DNA from: Paraburkholderia sp. BL25I1N1
GTDB lineage: Bacteria > Pseudomonadota > Gammaproteobacteria > Burkholderiales > Burkholderiaceae
NCBI RefSeq assembly: GCF_003002025.1
Contig: NZ_PVZB01000003.1
Coordinates: 355,516 to 419,515, forward strand
Length of the DNA stretch: 64,000 nucleotides
Reading direction: 5' to 3'
Shown here: piece after piece, positions 34,072-43,712 of the stretch
Position numbering within the stretch: position 1 is the first letter of the stretch
Layout of the letters: the number at the start of each line of letters is the position of its first letter
Translations under genes and position numbers: made by a program
The notes under the pieces: model-generated
The model's input: only the letters and a program-made list of their open reading frames with translations
The model's database searches: none
What the model was told of the DNA's origin: nothing

Positions 34072-34671
34072 TCACGGCACCATGCGCTTGAGAACCGACT
34101 TGCGATCGATCCACTGATGCTTCAACGCGCCGCCGATATGCATGGCCAGCAGCGCATAGAGCGCGTAGCCAAGCCAGGTATGCAAGGCGCCGAAACGGTC
34201 GTGCAAGGTCTCCTTGAGCGCCGGATCGAGGTTCATCACGTAGCCGATACGCGGCCATGGAAACAGATTGAACAGGTGCATGGGATGCGTCGCCGCGTCT
34301 TTCCATGCGGAATCGTGCAGCCAGCCGGACAGCGGCAGTGCAATCATCAGCAGGTAGAGCAGAAAATGCGCGACATGCGCGGCGATCTTTTCCCACGACG
34401 GAAACTCGCGCGGCAACGGCGGCGGCTTGTGCGACACGCGCCACAAAATGCGCATGAGCGCGAGACCGAGCACCGTGATGCCGATCGACTTGTGGGTGTC
34501 GACCACCGGGCGCACCCAGTCGTCCGGCAACGAATCCGCGCTCAGGCCGAGCACAACGTTACCGATCATCAGCAGCGCGATGAGCCAGTGCAGCACCATG
34601 GCCGTGCGGGTGTAGTGCGATGGCACGTGCGTGCCGGTCGAATCGGTCAGAGAGTCGGCGTGCGTGTTCAT
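34072..34671 (-). CDS. Cytochrome b561
   Basis: A 199-residue inner-membrane di-heme cytochrome with four predicted helices. Heme-ligand histidines are visible in TAMVLHWLIALLMIG, in the helix with RPVVDTHKSIGITVLG, in IAAHVAHFLLYLLMI, and in GALHTWLGYALYALLAMHIGGALKH. It should move electrons between quinol and periplasmic acceptors. ATG at 34671 was chosen, with GGAAT upstream; the longer frame adds 30 unlikely residues. It lies 48 nt upstream of the glycosyltransferase gene on the same strand. Confidence 0.9.
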   Translation of the reverse strand: MNTHADSLTDSTGTHVPSHYTRTAMVLHWLIALLMIGNVVLGLSADSLPDDWVRPVVDTHKSIGITVLGLALMRILWRVSHKPPPLPREFPSWEKIAAHVAHFLLYLLMIALPLSGWLHDSAWKDAATHPMHLFNLFPWPRIGYVMNLDPALKETLHDRFGALHTWLGYALYALLAMHIGGALKHQWIDRKSVLKRMVP

Positions 34672-34865
34672 GTTTATTCCGTCCGCAGCGGCATGGCTGC
34701 GAAAGCTGTTTGAAAATCCGGCAATGCAGTAGCACATCCAGACGCGCCGCAGTATAGACAAACGCCCCAGTGTGACGCTTTATTCCGCCGGGTGCTTAAA
34801 AGTATGTTTCAGATTATTTCCTGCGCGTGTTGAGCGGGAACGTTGCACCCTAAATGTGCGGCGAC

Positions 34866-36092
34866 TCATGCCGCGCCGCGACATCGGCGCTGCCGGCGCG
34901 GTGCATTCGCTGAGCGAGCCATTGGTTGCATTCGCATCCAGTCAGAGGCGATGCCAGGCGGGGCGGTTGCGGCAAGGGTGAACGAACAGTCTAGCGCTTG
35001 ACGAACCGATAGTGCCCGACACCCCATTCGCTGCCATGCGCGTAGCCGAACAGCTCGGCCACGGCCATATAGAACATGCGCCACCGTTGCAGCCAACACT
35101 GCCGCGTCGCGCGCGCCGTAGGTATCGGTGAGCATCGGCATCACCCGGTCACGCGCCGCATCGAGCGTGGCAAGCCAATGATTCGCCGTGCGCTCGTAAT
35201 GCGTGCCGCTCACCCACCATTGCCGCTCCACGCGCAAATCGTCCTGGAAATTGAGCAGCAGCGCTTCCGACGGCATCGTGCCGCCGGTGAAGAAATGCTT
35301 CGACATCCAGTCGCTGCCGTCCTCCACCTGGAAGTGATATGCAAGCGTGCGATGCGCGAAGATATGCACGAACAGCTTCGCGTCGTCGCGCATCCAGCGC
35401 GCGATTTTCGCGAGCAGCAGGCCATAGTTCTTCATATGCTCGAACATCTCGATCGACACCACACGGTCGAAACCGTGGCCAAGCTGTGCATCGTCGAATT
35501 CGAAATCGACAATGTTGCCCGTCATCACGGAGAGGTTGTGCAAACCTGCCTGCGCGGCGCGCGCTTCGATGAACGCACGCTGCCCCTGCGAGTTCGATAG
35601 CGCGACGACCCGCGCATTCGGATAACGCTTCGCCAGCCATAAACACAGCGAACCCCAGCCGCAACCGAGGTCGAGAATCCGCTGACCGTCGGCGAGTTCC
35701 GCGCGCCCAGCATAGCGTTCGAGCATGGCCGCTTCGGCTTGCGCGAGCGTCTCGTCACCGGTCTGATATAAGCAGCACGAGTACTTCAGATGCGGCCCGA
35801 GATGCGCGTGAAAGAACGACGCCGGCACCTCGTAATGCTGCGAGTTGGCGGCTTGCGTTTCGATGGCGATCGGGCTCGCACGCAGATCGTCGAGCAGACG
35901 GTTGAGCCGTTGCGCGCGCAACTCGCCGTTGTCGGCCGCTTCGTCGCGCAAACGCTGACGCATCAACTGACGCATGCCGAAGCGGATCACGCTGTCCGGC
36001 AGCCAGCCGCGTTCGCAGCTTTGTATGAGCCAGCCATCACTGGGCTCGGCAGGCGATGGCGGTAGGGTTTGGTCGGTGGTGGATAGGCTCAT
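34866..36092 (-). CDS. Cyclopropane-fatty-acyl-phospholipid synthase-like methyltransferase, C-terminus frameshifted
   Basis: As read, this is a 408-residue SAM-dependent methyltransferase of the cyclopropane-fatty-acid-synthase family. The SAM site is [16 protein letters not shown]; other landmarks are [26 protein letters not shown] and [12 protein letters not shown]. After YGARDAAV (about 35096) the family pattern is lost. Removing one T at 35095-35096 (coding strand) restores [21 protein letters not shown] and a family-like end [12 protein letters not shown] with TAG at 34991-34993. The gene therefore appears to have a 1-nt insertion that replaces the last about 35 residues with about 75 unrelated residues. 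It may be a real mutation or a sequence error. It follows a DUF1295 gene, as often seen in lipid-modification clusters. Confidence 0.85.
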   Translation of the reverse strand: MSLSTTDQTLPPSPAEPSDGWLIQSCERGWLPDSVIRFGMRQLMRQRLRDEAADNGELRAQRLNRLLDDLRASPIAIETQAANSQHYEVPASFFHAHLGPHLKYSCCLYQTGDETLAQAEAAMLERYAGRAELADGQRILDLGCGWGSLCLWLAKRYPNARVVALSNSQGQRAFIEARAAQAGLHNLSVMTGNIVDFEFDDAQLGHGFDRVVSIEMFEHMKNYGLLLAKIARWMRDDAKLFVHIFAHRTLAYHFQVEDGSDWMSKHFFTGGTMPSEALLLNFQDDLRVERQWWVSGTHYERTANHWLATLDAARDRVMPMLTDTYGARDAAVLAATVAHVLYGRGRAVRLRAWQRMGCRALSVRQALDCSFTLAATAPPGIASDWMRMQPMARSANAPRRQRRCRGAA

Positions 36093-36156
36093 GAGGGCTG
36101 ACTCCCTGTCGTTATTCTGGACTTTTTGAATGCGCGCGTGCGCCGTGGTCGCGTGT

Positions 36157-36933
36157 TCAACTCCGCGGCGGCCACGGAATCAGCGCGCTGGTGGTACGCA
36201 TGTAATCCGCGTAACCGGGGCGCCGTTTTGCCATGCTTTCTTCGAGCAGCGGAATGCCGGAGAGCTTCAGCAACAGAAACGCCATCAGCACCGGCGGCAG
36301 CAGCGTGAACCAGGCCCACGGCGTGCCGATCGACAACGCGATATAAGCCAGCCAATGCACGCATTCGAAGAAGTAGTTCGGATGCCGCGAGTAACGCCAC
36401 AAGCCGACGCGGCACACCGCGTCGCGATTGGCCGCATCGGCCTTGAAGCTTTGCAACTGGCGGTCGGCCACGGCTTCGCCAGCCACGGAGACGATCCACA
36501 CCACGACGGCCAGCACGAGCCAACCAATAGCGGGCGCCGTGCCGCGGTAGGACGGCACGAGAAACGCGATCGACAGCAGCATCGAAATAACGACTTGCAA
36601 CTGGAAAAACCAGAACATCCTGCTCGCCGCCTTGTCGCCCCATTTTTCTCGAAAGCGGCGATAGCGCGCGTCTTCGGGCTTGCCGGCGTTGCGTTTCCAC
36701 AGATGCGTGCCCAGCCGCACGCCCCAGATCAAACCGCCGAGCGCGGTCAACGCGCGCGCGTCGGGGTCGCCGGTGCCGAGCACCGCGTAGAGCACCGCCA
36801 CGAGGCCGAGCGAATACGCCCAGACGGGATCGACCATGCCGGCGTTTTCGCTCTTCAACTGCCACGCCCAGACCGCGCTGAAAATCGCGACGAGTCCGAC
36901 TAAGGCAATCACGGCAGTGGCAAGTGGCGGCAT
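36157..36933 (-). CDS. DUF1295 membrane protein (steroid 5-alpha-reductase/ICMT-like)
   Basis: A 258-residue polytopic membrane protein of the DUF1295 family, related in fold to isoprenylcysteine methyltransferases and steroid reductases. Several hydrophobic helices are clear. The C-terminal family signature is [24 protein letters not shown] followed by [22 protein letters not shown] at 36933 is taken as start; an in-frame TTG 15 nt earlier is possible. It lies 64 nt upstream of the cyclopropane-synthase-like gene and 70 nt downstream of the lipocalin gene, all co-directional. DUF1295 and such methyltransferases often occur together in envelope-stress or fatty-acid-modification clusters, so a lipid role is inferred. 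Confidence 0.88.
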   Translation of the reverse strand: MPPLATAVIALVGLVAIFSAVWAWQLKSENAGMVDPVWAYSLGLVAVLYAVLGTGDPDARALTALGGLIWGVRLGTHLWKRNAGKPEDARYRRFREKWGDKAASRMFWFFQLQVVISMLLSIAFLVPSYRGTAPAIGWLVLAVVVWIVSVAGEAVADRQLQSFKADAANRDAVCRVGLWRYSRHPNYFFECVHWLAYIALSIGTPWAWFTLLPPVLMAFLLLKLSGIPLLEESMAKRRPGYADYMRTTSALIPWPPRS

Positions 36934-37003
36934 GGTTTCTTCGTTCAATGGCGATGCGGGTTATACGCTGCGGCGGTGGTATCGGATGCGCGCGGCGCGC
37001 CCG

Positions 37004-37621
37004 CTAGTCCTTGTCGCCCGGCGAGGCGAAGCCCGGCTTGCCCAACTGATCCGGCCGCTGCGGCACACGCCTGAAACGCGACGTGTCGTAGCCCATCGCA
37101 TCGAGCCGGGCAAGCAAGGCCCGATACGTGTCGTCGCTCATGTCCGGTTCACGCGAAAAAATCCAGCCGAGGTTTTTGCCCGGGTAGCCGAGGATCGTGT
37201 AGCGATAGTCGGGGTCGACATAAAGCGTCAGCTGCGTCACGTGGATGGGCCAGAACAATTGCACGCTCCACTCGCCGCCGTCTTTGCCGGGCGCGGGCGT
37301 GTCGAGAAACTGGTAGTGTTTTTCCTCGGCGTCGAAGCGCTTCTTGCGGGCGTAGTACGAGTCGTCGATCTTGCCGTCCGTGCGCAGTGTCCATTCGGCG
37401 CGGCTCGCCACCATGTCGCGCTCGGCGAAATATGGAATGTTCGCGATGATGTACCAGCGGCCCATATAGCGCGGCAAGTCGACGGGCACGGTGGAAAGCG
37501 GTTCGCTCGCACGCGGGTTGGGATTGGGCGGATCGTTGGAACAGGCCGCGAGCGATAACAGCAGCACCGACGCCATAGCAGTGGCGGCGGCGGTGGCAAT
37601 GGCATAGACAACTCGGCGCAT
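37004..37621 (-). CDS. Lipocalin family lipoprotein (Blc-like)
   Basis: A 205-residue outer-membrane-type lipocalin. The signal peptide ends in the lipobox LAAC. The lipocalin fold signature is YMGRWYIIANIPYFAERD, with a later YTILGYPGKNLGWIFSREPDMSDDTY segment typical of bacterial Blc proteins. Bacterial lipocalins bind lysophospholipids or other lipids in the envelope. The ATG begins the signal peptide. It heads a co-directional row with the DUF1295 and cyclopropane-synthase-like genes, supporting a shared role in membrane lipids. Confidence 0.9.
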   Translation of the reverse strand: MRRVVYAIATAAATAMASVLLLSLAACSNDPPNPNPRASEPLSTVPVDLPRYMGRWYIIANIPYFAERDMVASRAEWTLRTDGKIDDSYYARKKRFDAEEKHYQFLDTPAPGKDGGEWSVQLFWPIHVTQLTLYVDPDYRYTILGYPGKNLGWIFSREPDMSDDTYRALLARLDAMGYDTSRFRRVPQRPDQLGKPGFASPGDKD

Positions 37622-37945
37622 GGCGGCGGCCTCGAACGTGTGGCGGCAATAAACGTATTACGTTCGACAGGGCTGTCTGGATGCGTGCGGCGCCCGTGAG
37701 TCGGCACGGCTGATTCGCGTCCGGACACACGGCCACCCTGCAAACGGTGCTCGCCGACAAGTTCGGGCACGCACGACCGTTGCGGTGCTCTTGCCGTCCT
37801 GGCGGTTACATCCGCCTGAACCGCACGCTTTCGTAGCGCTACTGACCGACCTGCTGGTCGGCAACGCTTTACGCTAGGCTTACAAGCGGCGCGAGCCGGT
37901 TAGCGTTATCGTGTCCGCAACGTCTGCTCCCACGTCAATTCCGTC
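37622..37945. other. Divergent intergenic region between lipocalin and EamA genes
   Basis: This 324-nt gap must hold the two divergent promoters. A small perfect hairpin, CCGACC-TGCT-GGTCGG, is at 37846-37861. No credible protein-coding frame or known operator was recognised. Confidence 0.4.
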
Positions 37946-39007
37946 ATGTCGATCCGCATCAACGCCCCATTCACCGCCTTGCTTGCCGCCGCCCTCTTCG
38001 GCGCGACGACGCCGGTCGCCAAAGCGTTGCTCGGCTCGCTCTCGCCGTTCCTGCTTGCCGGACTGTTCTACCTCGGCAGCGGCTGCGGCCTTGCCGCGCT
38101 GATGCTCGCGCGCCGGCTGAGAGGCGGCGGCGGACAGCCGGCCGGCCACAGCCCTTTCCCGGTCCGCGAAATCCCTTGGCTGGCCGGCGCGATCGCGGCC
38201 GGCGGCGTCGCAGGACCTGCTTTATTGATGCTGGGTTTGCAAACGACACCGGCCGCCACCGGTTCGCTGCTGCTGAATCTGGAAGGCGTATTCACCGCGC
38301 TGATCGCGTGGATCGTGTTTCGCGAGAACGTCGACGTGCAGGTGTTCCTCGGCATGGCCGCGATTGTCGCGGGCGGCGTGGCGCTGTCCTGGCATCCAGG
38401 CGCGGCGGGATTGCCGCCGGGCACGCTGCTGCTGGCCGGCGCCTGCGCGTGCTGGGCCGTGGACAACAATCTCACGCGCAAGGTGTCGGCGCACGACGCG
38501 ATGTTCATTGCCTGCATAAAAGGACTGGTGGCCGGTGCAGTCAATGTGGCGCTCGCGCTCACCCTCGGCGCCGCATGGCCGAAGCTCTCGACGGTCGCGC
38601 TCGCCATGCTCACCGGCTTTGCCGGCTACGGCGTGAGTCTGGTGCTGTTCGTGGTCGCGCTGCGCAATCTCGGCACCGCGCGAACCGGCGCTTATTTTTC
38701 GGTTGCGCCGCTATTCGGCGTGACCCTGTCATGGCTGCTATGGCCGGAACTGCCGCAGCCGCTCTTCTGGGTCGCCGCCGCGTTGATGACGCTCGGCGTG
38801 TGGCTGCACATTCGCGAACGTCATGAACATCCGCACACGCACGATCCGCTCGAGCACTCGCATCGTCACCGGCACGACGCGCATCACCAGCACGAGCATG
38901 ATTTCGCGTGGGACGGCGACGAGCCGCATACCCATCCGCACCGCCATGCACCCATGACGCACGCGCATGCGCATTTCCCGGACATCCATCACCGGCACAC
39001 GCATTGA
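37946..39007 (+). CDS. EamA/DMT-superfamily transporter with a histidine-rich tail
   Basis: A 353-residue ten-helix drug/metabolite-type transporter. The first half starts FTALLAAALFGATTPVAKALLGSLSPFLLAGLFYL, and the duplicate half has ACACWAVDNNLTRKVSAHDAM and GYGVSLVLFVVALRNLGTARTGAYFSVAPLFG. The last about 65 residues are a cytoplasmic-looking tail packed with His-X-His pairs (for example HEHPHTHDPLEHSHRHRHD), ending HHRHTH. Such tails bind Ni, Co or Zn in other transporter families, so metal sensing, storage or export is an inference. It stands alone between a divergent lipocalin gene and a downstream DUF3562 gene. Confidence 0.9.
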   Translation: MSIRINAPFTALLAAALFGATTPVAKALLGSLSPFLLAGLFYLGSGCGLAALMLARRLRGGGGQPAGHSPFPVREIPWLAGAIAAGGVAGPALLMLGLQTTPAATGSLLLNLEGVFTALIAWIVFRENVDVQVFLGMAAIVAGGVALSWHPGAAGLPPGTLLLAGACACWAVDNNLTRKVSAHDAMFIACIKGLVAGAVNVALALTLGAAWPKLSTVALAMLTGFAGYGVSLVLFVVALRNLGTARTGAYFSVAPLFGVTLSWLLWPELPQPLFWVAAALMTLGVWLHIRERHEHPHTHDPLEHSHRHRHDAHHQHEHDFAWDGDEPHTHPHRHAPMTHAHAHFPDIHHRHTH

Positions 39008-39182
39008 TTTTTGGCTCGGCCGCGCTGCGCGGGCATTCGCTGCATCGCAAGACAAAAATCTTTCTGAAAAAAAATCAGCCGATAGGCCGATTCAATTGGC
39101 ATCGCCGCGCATCGCATCCTGTAATGGAACTCCTGTCGTACACGTGTCACCGTTTAACCCGCCTGCACCTTTGGAGAGATCT

Positions 39183-39386
39183 ATGTCGCAGCCCGAGCCC
39201 AATGTAGACGAATTAGTGAAAAGCATCGCCGAGGAAACGGACACGCCGACGGAAACCGTTTCGAAGATGTACGCGGATACCTTGGCCAGCTATCGGCACG
39301 ACGCGCGTGTATTCGACTACGTGCCGCTCTTTGCCGCGAAAAAAGTACGCAACCAGCTTCGCGACAATTCGAATCGCAAACACTGA
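39183..39386 (+). CDS. DUF3562 family small protein
   Basis: A 67-residue acidic-to-basic helical protein. The segment VDELVKSIAEETDTPTETVSKMYADTLASY followed by ARVFDYVPLFAAKKVRNQLR fits DUF3562, a family widespread in Burkholderiales with no known function. ATG at 39183 is preceded by GGAGA at good spacing; the longer upstream frame runs through the transporter's 3' end and is not credible. It is a single gene. Confidence 0.82.
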   Translation: MSQPEPNVDELVKSIAEETDTPTETVSKMYADTLASYRHDARVFDYVPLFAAKKVRNQLRDNSNRKH

Positions 39387-39525
39387 TACGGCGGCGCGCG
39401 GAGACCACCGCCTGCTGAATCGCTTATTCGCCTCGACCGACCCGCGCGAAAATTCACATAACGCGCACTGAATTTTTTCCCGCTGATAGACTCTGGCCCA
39501 GAACCATCGACTCGGGGGAGTTGGC

Positions 39526-40629
39526 ATGCGGGTAACAATCGTAGGTGCGGGCATCGCCGGTTTGAGTACCGCGTGGTCGCTCTCGAAACAGGGACATGAC
39601 ATCACACTAATCGAGCAGGGCTCGATTCCAAATCCACTCGCCGCATCGGGCGACCGGCATCGGATGATTCGTCGCGCATACGGCGATGCGGACGGTTATG
39701 CGCGAAACATCGAAGAAGCGTTCGATAGCTGGGATCTGCTATGGAACGATCTTGGCGTGTCCCATTACGCAAATTGCGGAGTGCTCGGCATTTCGCAATT
39801 CGCAGGCGATGGCGCCGAACAGTTCCGCACCGGCCTCGACCGGATGGGATTCGAGTACGAACGGCTCGAACCGCTCGAGGCAGCGGCACGCTATCCGTTT
39901 CTCGACCCGGCCACGTTTCATTACGCTTACCTCGATCACGACGGCGGCGCACTATTCAGCGAACGCATTGCGCGCGACATGAAGGCGTGGCTCAAGATGC
40001 GCGGCGCCGACATTCGCCTGCACACTAAGGTGCACGCGGTCGATCCGAAGACCGCTTCCGTGCGACTCGAAAATGACGAGATCGTGCGCGCCGACCGCCT
40101 CGTAGTCACCGCGGGCGCGTGGACGCCGCAACTGTTTCCCGCGCTTGCTGAGAACCTCATGACGTATCGCAACATCGTCGCTTATCTGGAGCCGCCTGCG
40201 GATCTGGAAGACGCGTGGTCGAAGGCGCCCGCGATCGTCGACATCGGCGGCGCGAGCGACGGCTATGTGCTGCCGCCGCTCGACGGCATTGGTCTGAAGT
40301 TTGGCGCCGGCATCAATAAATCGCTCACGCCGGATCCCGAGGCGAATCGCGTCGCGGCGCCCGGTGAGGGCGACCGTTTGCGGCGGCTGTTTTCGCCGCC
40401 GTTCAGCCGGATCGACGAATATACGGTATCCGAAGTAAAAACGTGCGCGTACACGTTCACGGCGGATAAGCGGTTTTTTTCGAAGCGCATCGGCAACACG
40501 TTGGTCGTATCGGCTTGCTCCGGACACGGCTACAAATTCGGCGCAGCGGTGGGCCGGCGAATCGCGGAGACGCTGGAGACCGACGACGACGCCACGCTCA
40601 CGCGCTGGCTCAGAGCCGAGACGGTCTGA
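39526..40629 (+). CDS. FAD-dependent oxidoreductase (sarcosine/amino-acid oxidase-like)
   Basis: A 367-residue flavoenzyme of the DAO/GlpO superfamily. The N-terminal dinucleotide-binding loop is VTIVGAGIAGLSTAWSLSKQGHDITLIEQG. The second signature GDRHRMIRRAYGD and the C-terminal SACSGHGYKFGAAVGRRIAETL complete the FAD site, as in monomeric sarcosine oxidase and N-methyltryptophan oxidase. It probably oxidises an N-methyl or secondary amine, but the substrate is not determined. GGGGGAG lies about 8 nt before the ATG. The small NTF2-like gene follows after 26 nt. Confidence 0.9.
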   Translation: MRVTIVGAGIAGLSTAWSLSKQGHDITLIEQGSIPNPLAASGDRHRMIRRAYGDADGYARNIEEAFDSWDLLWNDLGVSHYANCGVLGISQFAGDGAEQFRTGLDRMGFEYERLEPLEAAARYPFLDPATFHYAYLDHDGGALFSERIARDMKAWLKMRGADIRLHTKVHAVDPKTASVRLENDEIVRADRLVVTAGAWTPQLFPALAENLMTYRNIVAYLEPPADLEDAWSKAPAIVDIGGASDGYVLPPLDGIGLKFGAGINKSLTPDPEANRVAAPGEGDRLRRLFSPPFSRIDEYTVSEVKTCAYTFTADKRFFSKRIGNTLVVSACSGHGYKFGAAVGRRIAETLETDDDATLTRWLRAETV

Positions 40630-40655
40630 ACGGTTGCTTTTACTCGTACGTAACG

Positions 40656-41075
40656 ATGGTTGACGCCAACGCATTGTTTATCCCGCAGCAGGACGGCATC
40701 GACGAAACCGCGATGACGCTTGCCGCGCTCGCCTGCATCGACGGCTTTACCGCCTGCTTCAACGCACGCGACCTCGACGGCATGGACGCGCATTTGCACT
40801 TTCCGCACGTCATTCTTTCGGGCGAACAACTGGTGATCTGGGAACGGCCGGGCCAATTGCCCGCCGGCTTCTTCGACGATCTGACGCGCGATACCGGCTG
40901 GCATCACACCGCGTATCAGGAAAAGCACGCGGTGCTGGTGAGCCCGCGCAAAGTGCACCTGCGTGTGGTGTATTCGCGCAACCGCGCAGACGGTTCGATC
41001 ATCACGCTGCATCGCAATGTGTGGATCGTGACGTGGCAGGATGGGCGCTGGGGTATCAAGCAGCGTTCGTACTGA
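40656..41075 (+). CDS. NTF2/SnoaL-like small protein
   Basis: A 139-residue protein with the layout of a cone-shaped NTF2-like fold: an N-terminal helix (AALACIDGFTACFNARDLDGMDAHL), a loop with HFPHVIL, and strands ending WIVTWQDGRWGIKQRSY. ATG at 40656 follows the flavoenzyme stop by 26 nt, so the two are likely one transcript. Function is not inferable; many such proteins are enzymes or binding domains. Confidence 0.75.
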   Translation: MVDANALFIPQQDGIDETAMTLAALACIDGFTACFNARDLDGMDAHLHFPHVILSGEQLVIWERPGQLPAGFFDDLTRDTGWHHTAYQEKHAVLVSPRKVHLRVVYSRNRADGSIITLHRNVWIVTWQDGRWGIKQRSY

Positions 41076-41252
41076 GTGCGGTTTGCTATCCGTTTGCATA
41101 GGGGCTGCTGCGGCACCGCGCCCCAGATTCGACATCAACAGCCCATCGTCCACTCGTGGCTCCATATTCCGGCCGTACTGTGGAGCTAACAATGGTGCGT
41201 CGAATTTCTTATGCTGACGGATTGGCAGTCTTCACTCAATTAGGAACCGCAC

Positions 41253-41714
41253 ATGTCCGATCCGATTCAGATCCGCCCCGTCGTCCCCGGTGACTTCGAC
41301 GCATGGCTGCCGCTGTGGGACGCTTACAACGCGTTCTACGGCCGCTCGGGCGAAACCGCGTTGCCGCGCGAGATCACGCAAATTACGTGGGAACGTTTCT
41401 TCGATGGCTACGAGCCGATGCATGCGATGGTCGCCGAACGCAACGGCCAGTTGCTCGGCCTCGTGCATTTCCTGTATCACCGTCACACGACGATGAAAGG
41501 ACCGATCTGCTACCTGCAAGACCTGTACACGCTCGACAGCGAGCGCGGCAAGGGCGTCGGCCGCGCGTTGATCGAAGCGGTATATGAGCGCGCCAAAGCC
41601 GATGGCTCGCAACGCGTTTACTGGCAGACCCACGAAACGAACCAGACGGCGATGAAGCTCTACGACAAGGTTGCGGACCGCTCAGGCTTCGTGGTGTATC
41701 GCAAAGCGTTGTGA
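41253..41714 (+). CDS. GNAT family N-acetyltransferase
   Basis: A 153-residue single GNAT domain. The acetyl-CoA loop is ERGKGVGRALIEAVYERA, following the strand ICYLQDLYTLDS, and the C-terminal YDKVADRSGFVVYRKAL closes the fold. AGGAACC precedes the ATG. It is not closely related in sequence to the GNAT gene at the start of the window. The substrate is unknown. Confidence 0.88.
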   Translation: MSDPIQIRPVVPGDFDAWLPLWDAYNAFYGRSGETALPREITQITWERFFDGYEPMHAMVAERNGQLLGLVHFLYHRHTTMKGPICYLQDLYTLDSERGKGVGRALIEAVYERAKADGSQRVYWQTHETNQTAMKLYDKVADRSGFVVYRKAL

Positions 41715-41996
41715 TGCCGCGCAGCGAGCTTGCGTAGCACGCTTGCCGCTCGTTTTGCCGTGCCGCGCGCCCCACGCGGCGCGTCGCCCACTTATCTCCG
41801 GCCTTTCGCGTGGCCACCATGCGCCGCGCATTGTCCAGTTCGATTCTCGCCGCCTTCCAGACCCGCGCCGCTCAAGTTTTGCGCGCGGTCTGCCGTTATC
41901 GCCATTGGACGGAGCTACACCCGGCTCCATGCGGTTCATCGGCGAAAACTTGGGCGATCTCCTCATGGAGGGGCGCAAACGAATCGGACACTGTAC

Positions 41997-43706
41997 ATGC
42001 CTTCGATCATCGGCATCGATCTTGGAACCACCCACAGTCTCGTGGCAATCTGGCGCGACGACCGCGCCGTGCTCATCCCGAACGCGTTAGGCGAGACGCT
42101 CACGCCCTCGTGCGTCTCCATCGACGACGATGGCTCGATTCTCGTCGGCCGACCTGCCCATGACCGCTTGCATACGCATCCCGAGCGCACCGCCGCCAAC
42201 TTCAAGCGCTATATGGGCACAAGCCGCGCCGTGCCGCTCGGCACGCAAACGCTGCGTCCCGAAGAGTTGTCCTCGCTGGTGCTCAAGTCGTTGAAGGCCG
42301 ATGCCGAAGCCTTTCTCGGCGCAACGGTCAGCGACGCCGTGATCGCCGTACCCGCTTATTTCAGCGACGCGCAACGCAAAGCCACGCGCATCGCCGGTGA
42401 ACTCGCCGGGCTGAATGTACTGCGCCTCGTCAACGAACCGACCGCCGCGTCGCTTGCGTACGGCGTGCATCAACGCGATAGCGAGCGCAAGTTTCTGATC
42501 TTCGATCTGGGCGGCGGCACCTTCGACGTCTCCGTGCTCGACTTCTTCGAAGGCGTGATGGAAGTGCGCGCCAGCACCGGCGACAATTTTCTGGGCGGTG
42601 AAGACTTCACCGACGCATTAGTCGAGTTGTTCTGCCAGCGCAACGGCCTCAACCTCCAATCGCTCGCGCCGATTGCCGCGCAACGGCTGCATCAGCAGGC
42701 CGAACGTGCGAAACGTCAGCTGACGCAGAACGGCGTCGACAGTGTCACGCTTGCACTTTCAATCGGCGACCGTGAGCACGCGCTCGAACTCGACGCGGCC
42801 GCCGCGGAGCGCACTTGCGAGCATTTGCTGCAGCGGCTGCGCAAACCGGTGGAACGCGCATTGCGCGATTCGAAAATCGCCGTCGCCGCGCTCGATGAAA
42901 TCATCCTGGTCGGCGGTGCGTCGCGCATGCCGATGGTCCGCAAGCTGGTCTCGAAGATGTTCGGCCGCCTGCCCGCCGGACATCTGAATCCGGACGAAGT
43001 GGTCGCGCTCGGCGCGGCGGTACAGGCCGGACTTGTCGGACGCGACGCCGGACTCGACGAAATGGTGTTGACCGATGTCGCGCCCTACAGCCTCGGTATC
43101 GACACGGCCATGCAGGTCGGCCCGGCTCAGTTCGTACCGGGTCACTTTCTGCCGATCATCGAACGCAACACGATCGTGCCGGTGAGCCGTATGCAGCGCA
43201 TTTTCACGGTGCGCGACCGTCAGCAGATGCTCGGCATCAAGGTGTTTCAGGGCGAAGCGCGCTTGACCGCGGATAACGTCGCGCTGGGCGAATTCACGCT
43301 CGAAGTGCCGCTCAAAGCAGCGGGCGAAGCTGGCGCGGATGTGCGTTTCACCTACGACATCAACGGTGTGCTGGAAGTCGAAGCCACGGCGTTTCCGGGC
43401 GGCATAAAGCGCGCGATGGTGATCGAAGAAAACCCCGGCGTGATGACGCCGGAAGAAATCCGCCAGCGTCTCGCGGCGTTGAGCACGCTGAAGATTCACC
43501 CTCGCGATCAACTCGAAAACCGGACGCTGTTGACGCGCGCCGACCGCGTCTATGAAGAAACGCTCGGCGACCATCGGCAATATCTGGCGGCGCATATCGC
43601 TCGCTTCCAGGCGCTGATCGAGCGCCAGAATACCGATGAAATTGCGCAGGCGCGCGGTGAATTGAGCGCGCTGCTGGATCGCTTCGATGTACATGTGACT
43701 TACTGA
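41997..43706 (+). CDS. hscC: Hsp70-family chaperone HscC
   Basis: A 569-residue Hsp70 of the HscC type, shorter than DnaK. ATPase-domain signatures are IGIDLGTTHSLVAIW, FDLGGGTFDVSVLDF and IILVGGASRMPMVRKLV. The substrate-binding domain starts near 390 (VTDVAPYSLGIDTAM) and the C-terminal lid is short. ATG at 41997 begins the family N-terminus; an upstream frame is an artefact. It is followed after 6 nt by a J-domain protein gene, echoing the E. coli linkage of hscC with djlB/djlC genes, so the two should form a specialised chaperone pair. Confidence 0.93.
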   Translation: MPSIIGIDLGTTHSLVAIWRDDRAVLIPNALGETLTPSCVSIDDDGSILVGRPAHDRLHTHPERTAANFKRYMGTSRAVPLGTQTLRPEELSSLVLKSLKADAEAFLGATVSDAVIAVPAYFSDAQRKATRIAGELAGLNVLRLVNEPTAASLAYGVHQRDSERKFLIFDLGGGTFDVSVLDFFEGVMEVRASTGDNFLGGEDFTDALVELFCQRNGLNLQSLAPIAAQRLHQQAERAKRQLTQNGVDSVTLALSIGDREHALELDAAAAERTCEHLLQRLRKPVERALRDSKIAVAALDEIILVGGASRMPMVRKLVSKMFGRLPAGHLNPDEVVALGAAVQAGLVGRDAGLDEMVLTDVAPYSLGIDTAMQVGPAQFVPGHFLPIIERNTIVPVSRMQRIFTVRDRQQMLGIKVFQGEARLTADNVALGEFTLEVPLKAAGEAGADVRFTYDINGVLEVEATAFPGGIKRAMVIEENPGVMTPEEIRQRLAALSTLKIHPRDQLENRTLLTRADRVYEETLGDHRQYLAAHIARFQALIERQNTDEIAQARGELSALLDRFDVHVTY

Positions 43707-43712
43707 GCGGCC

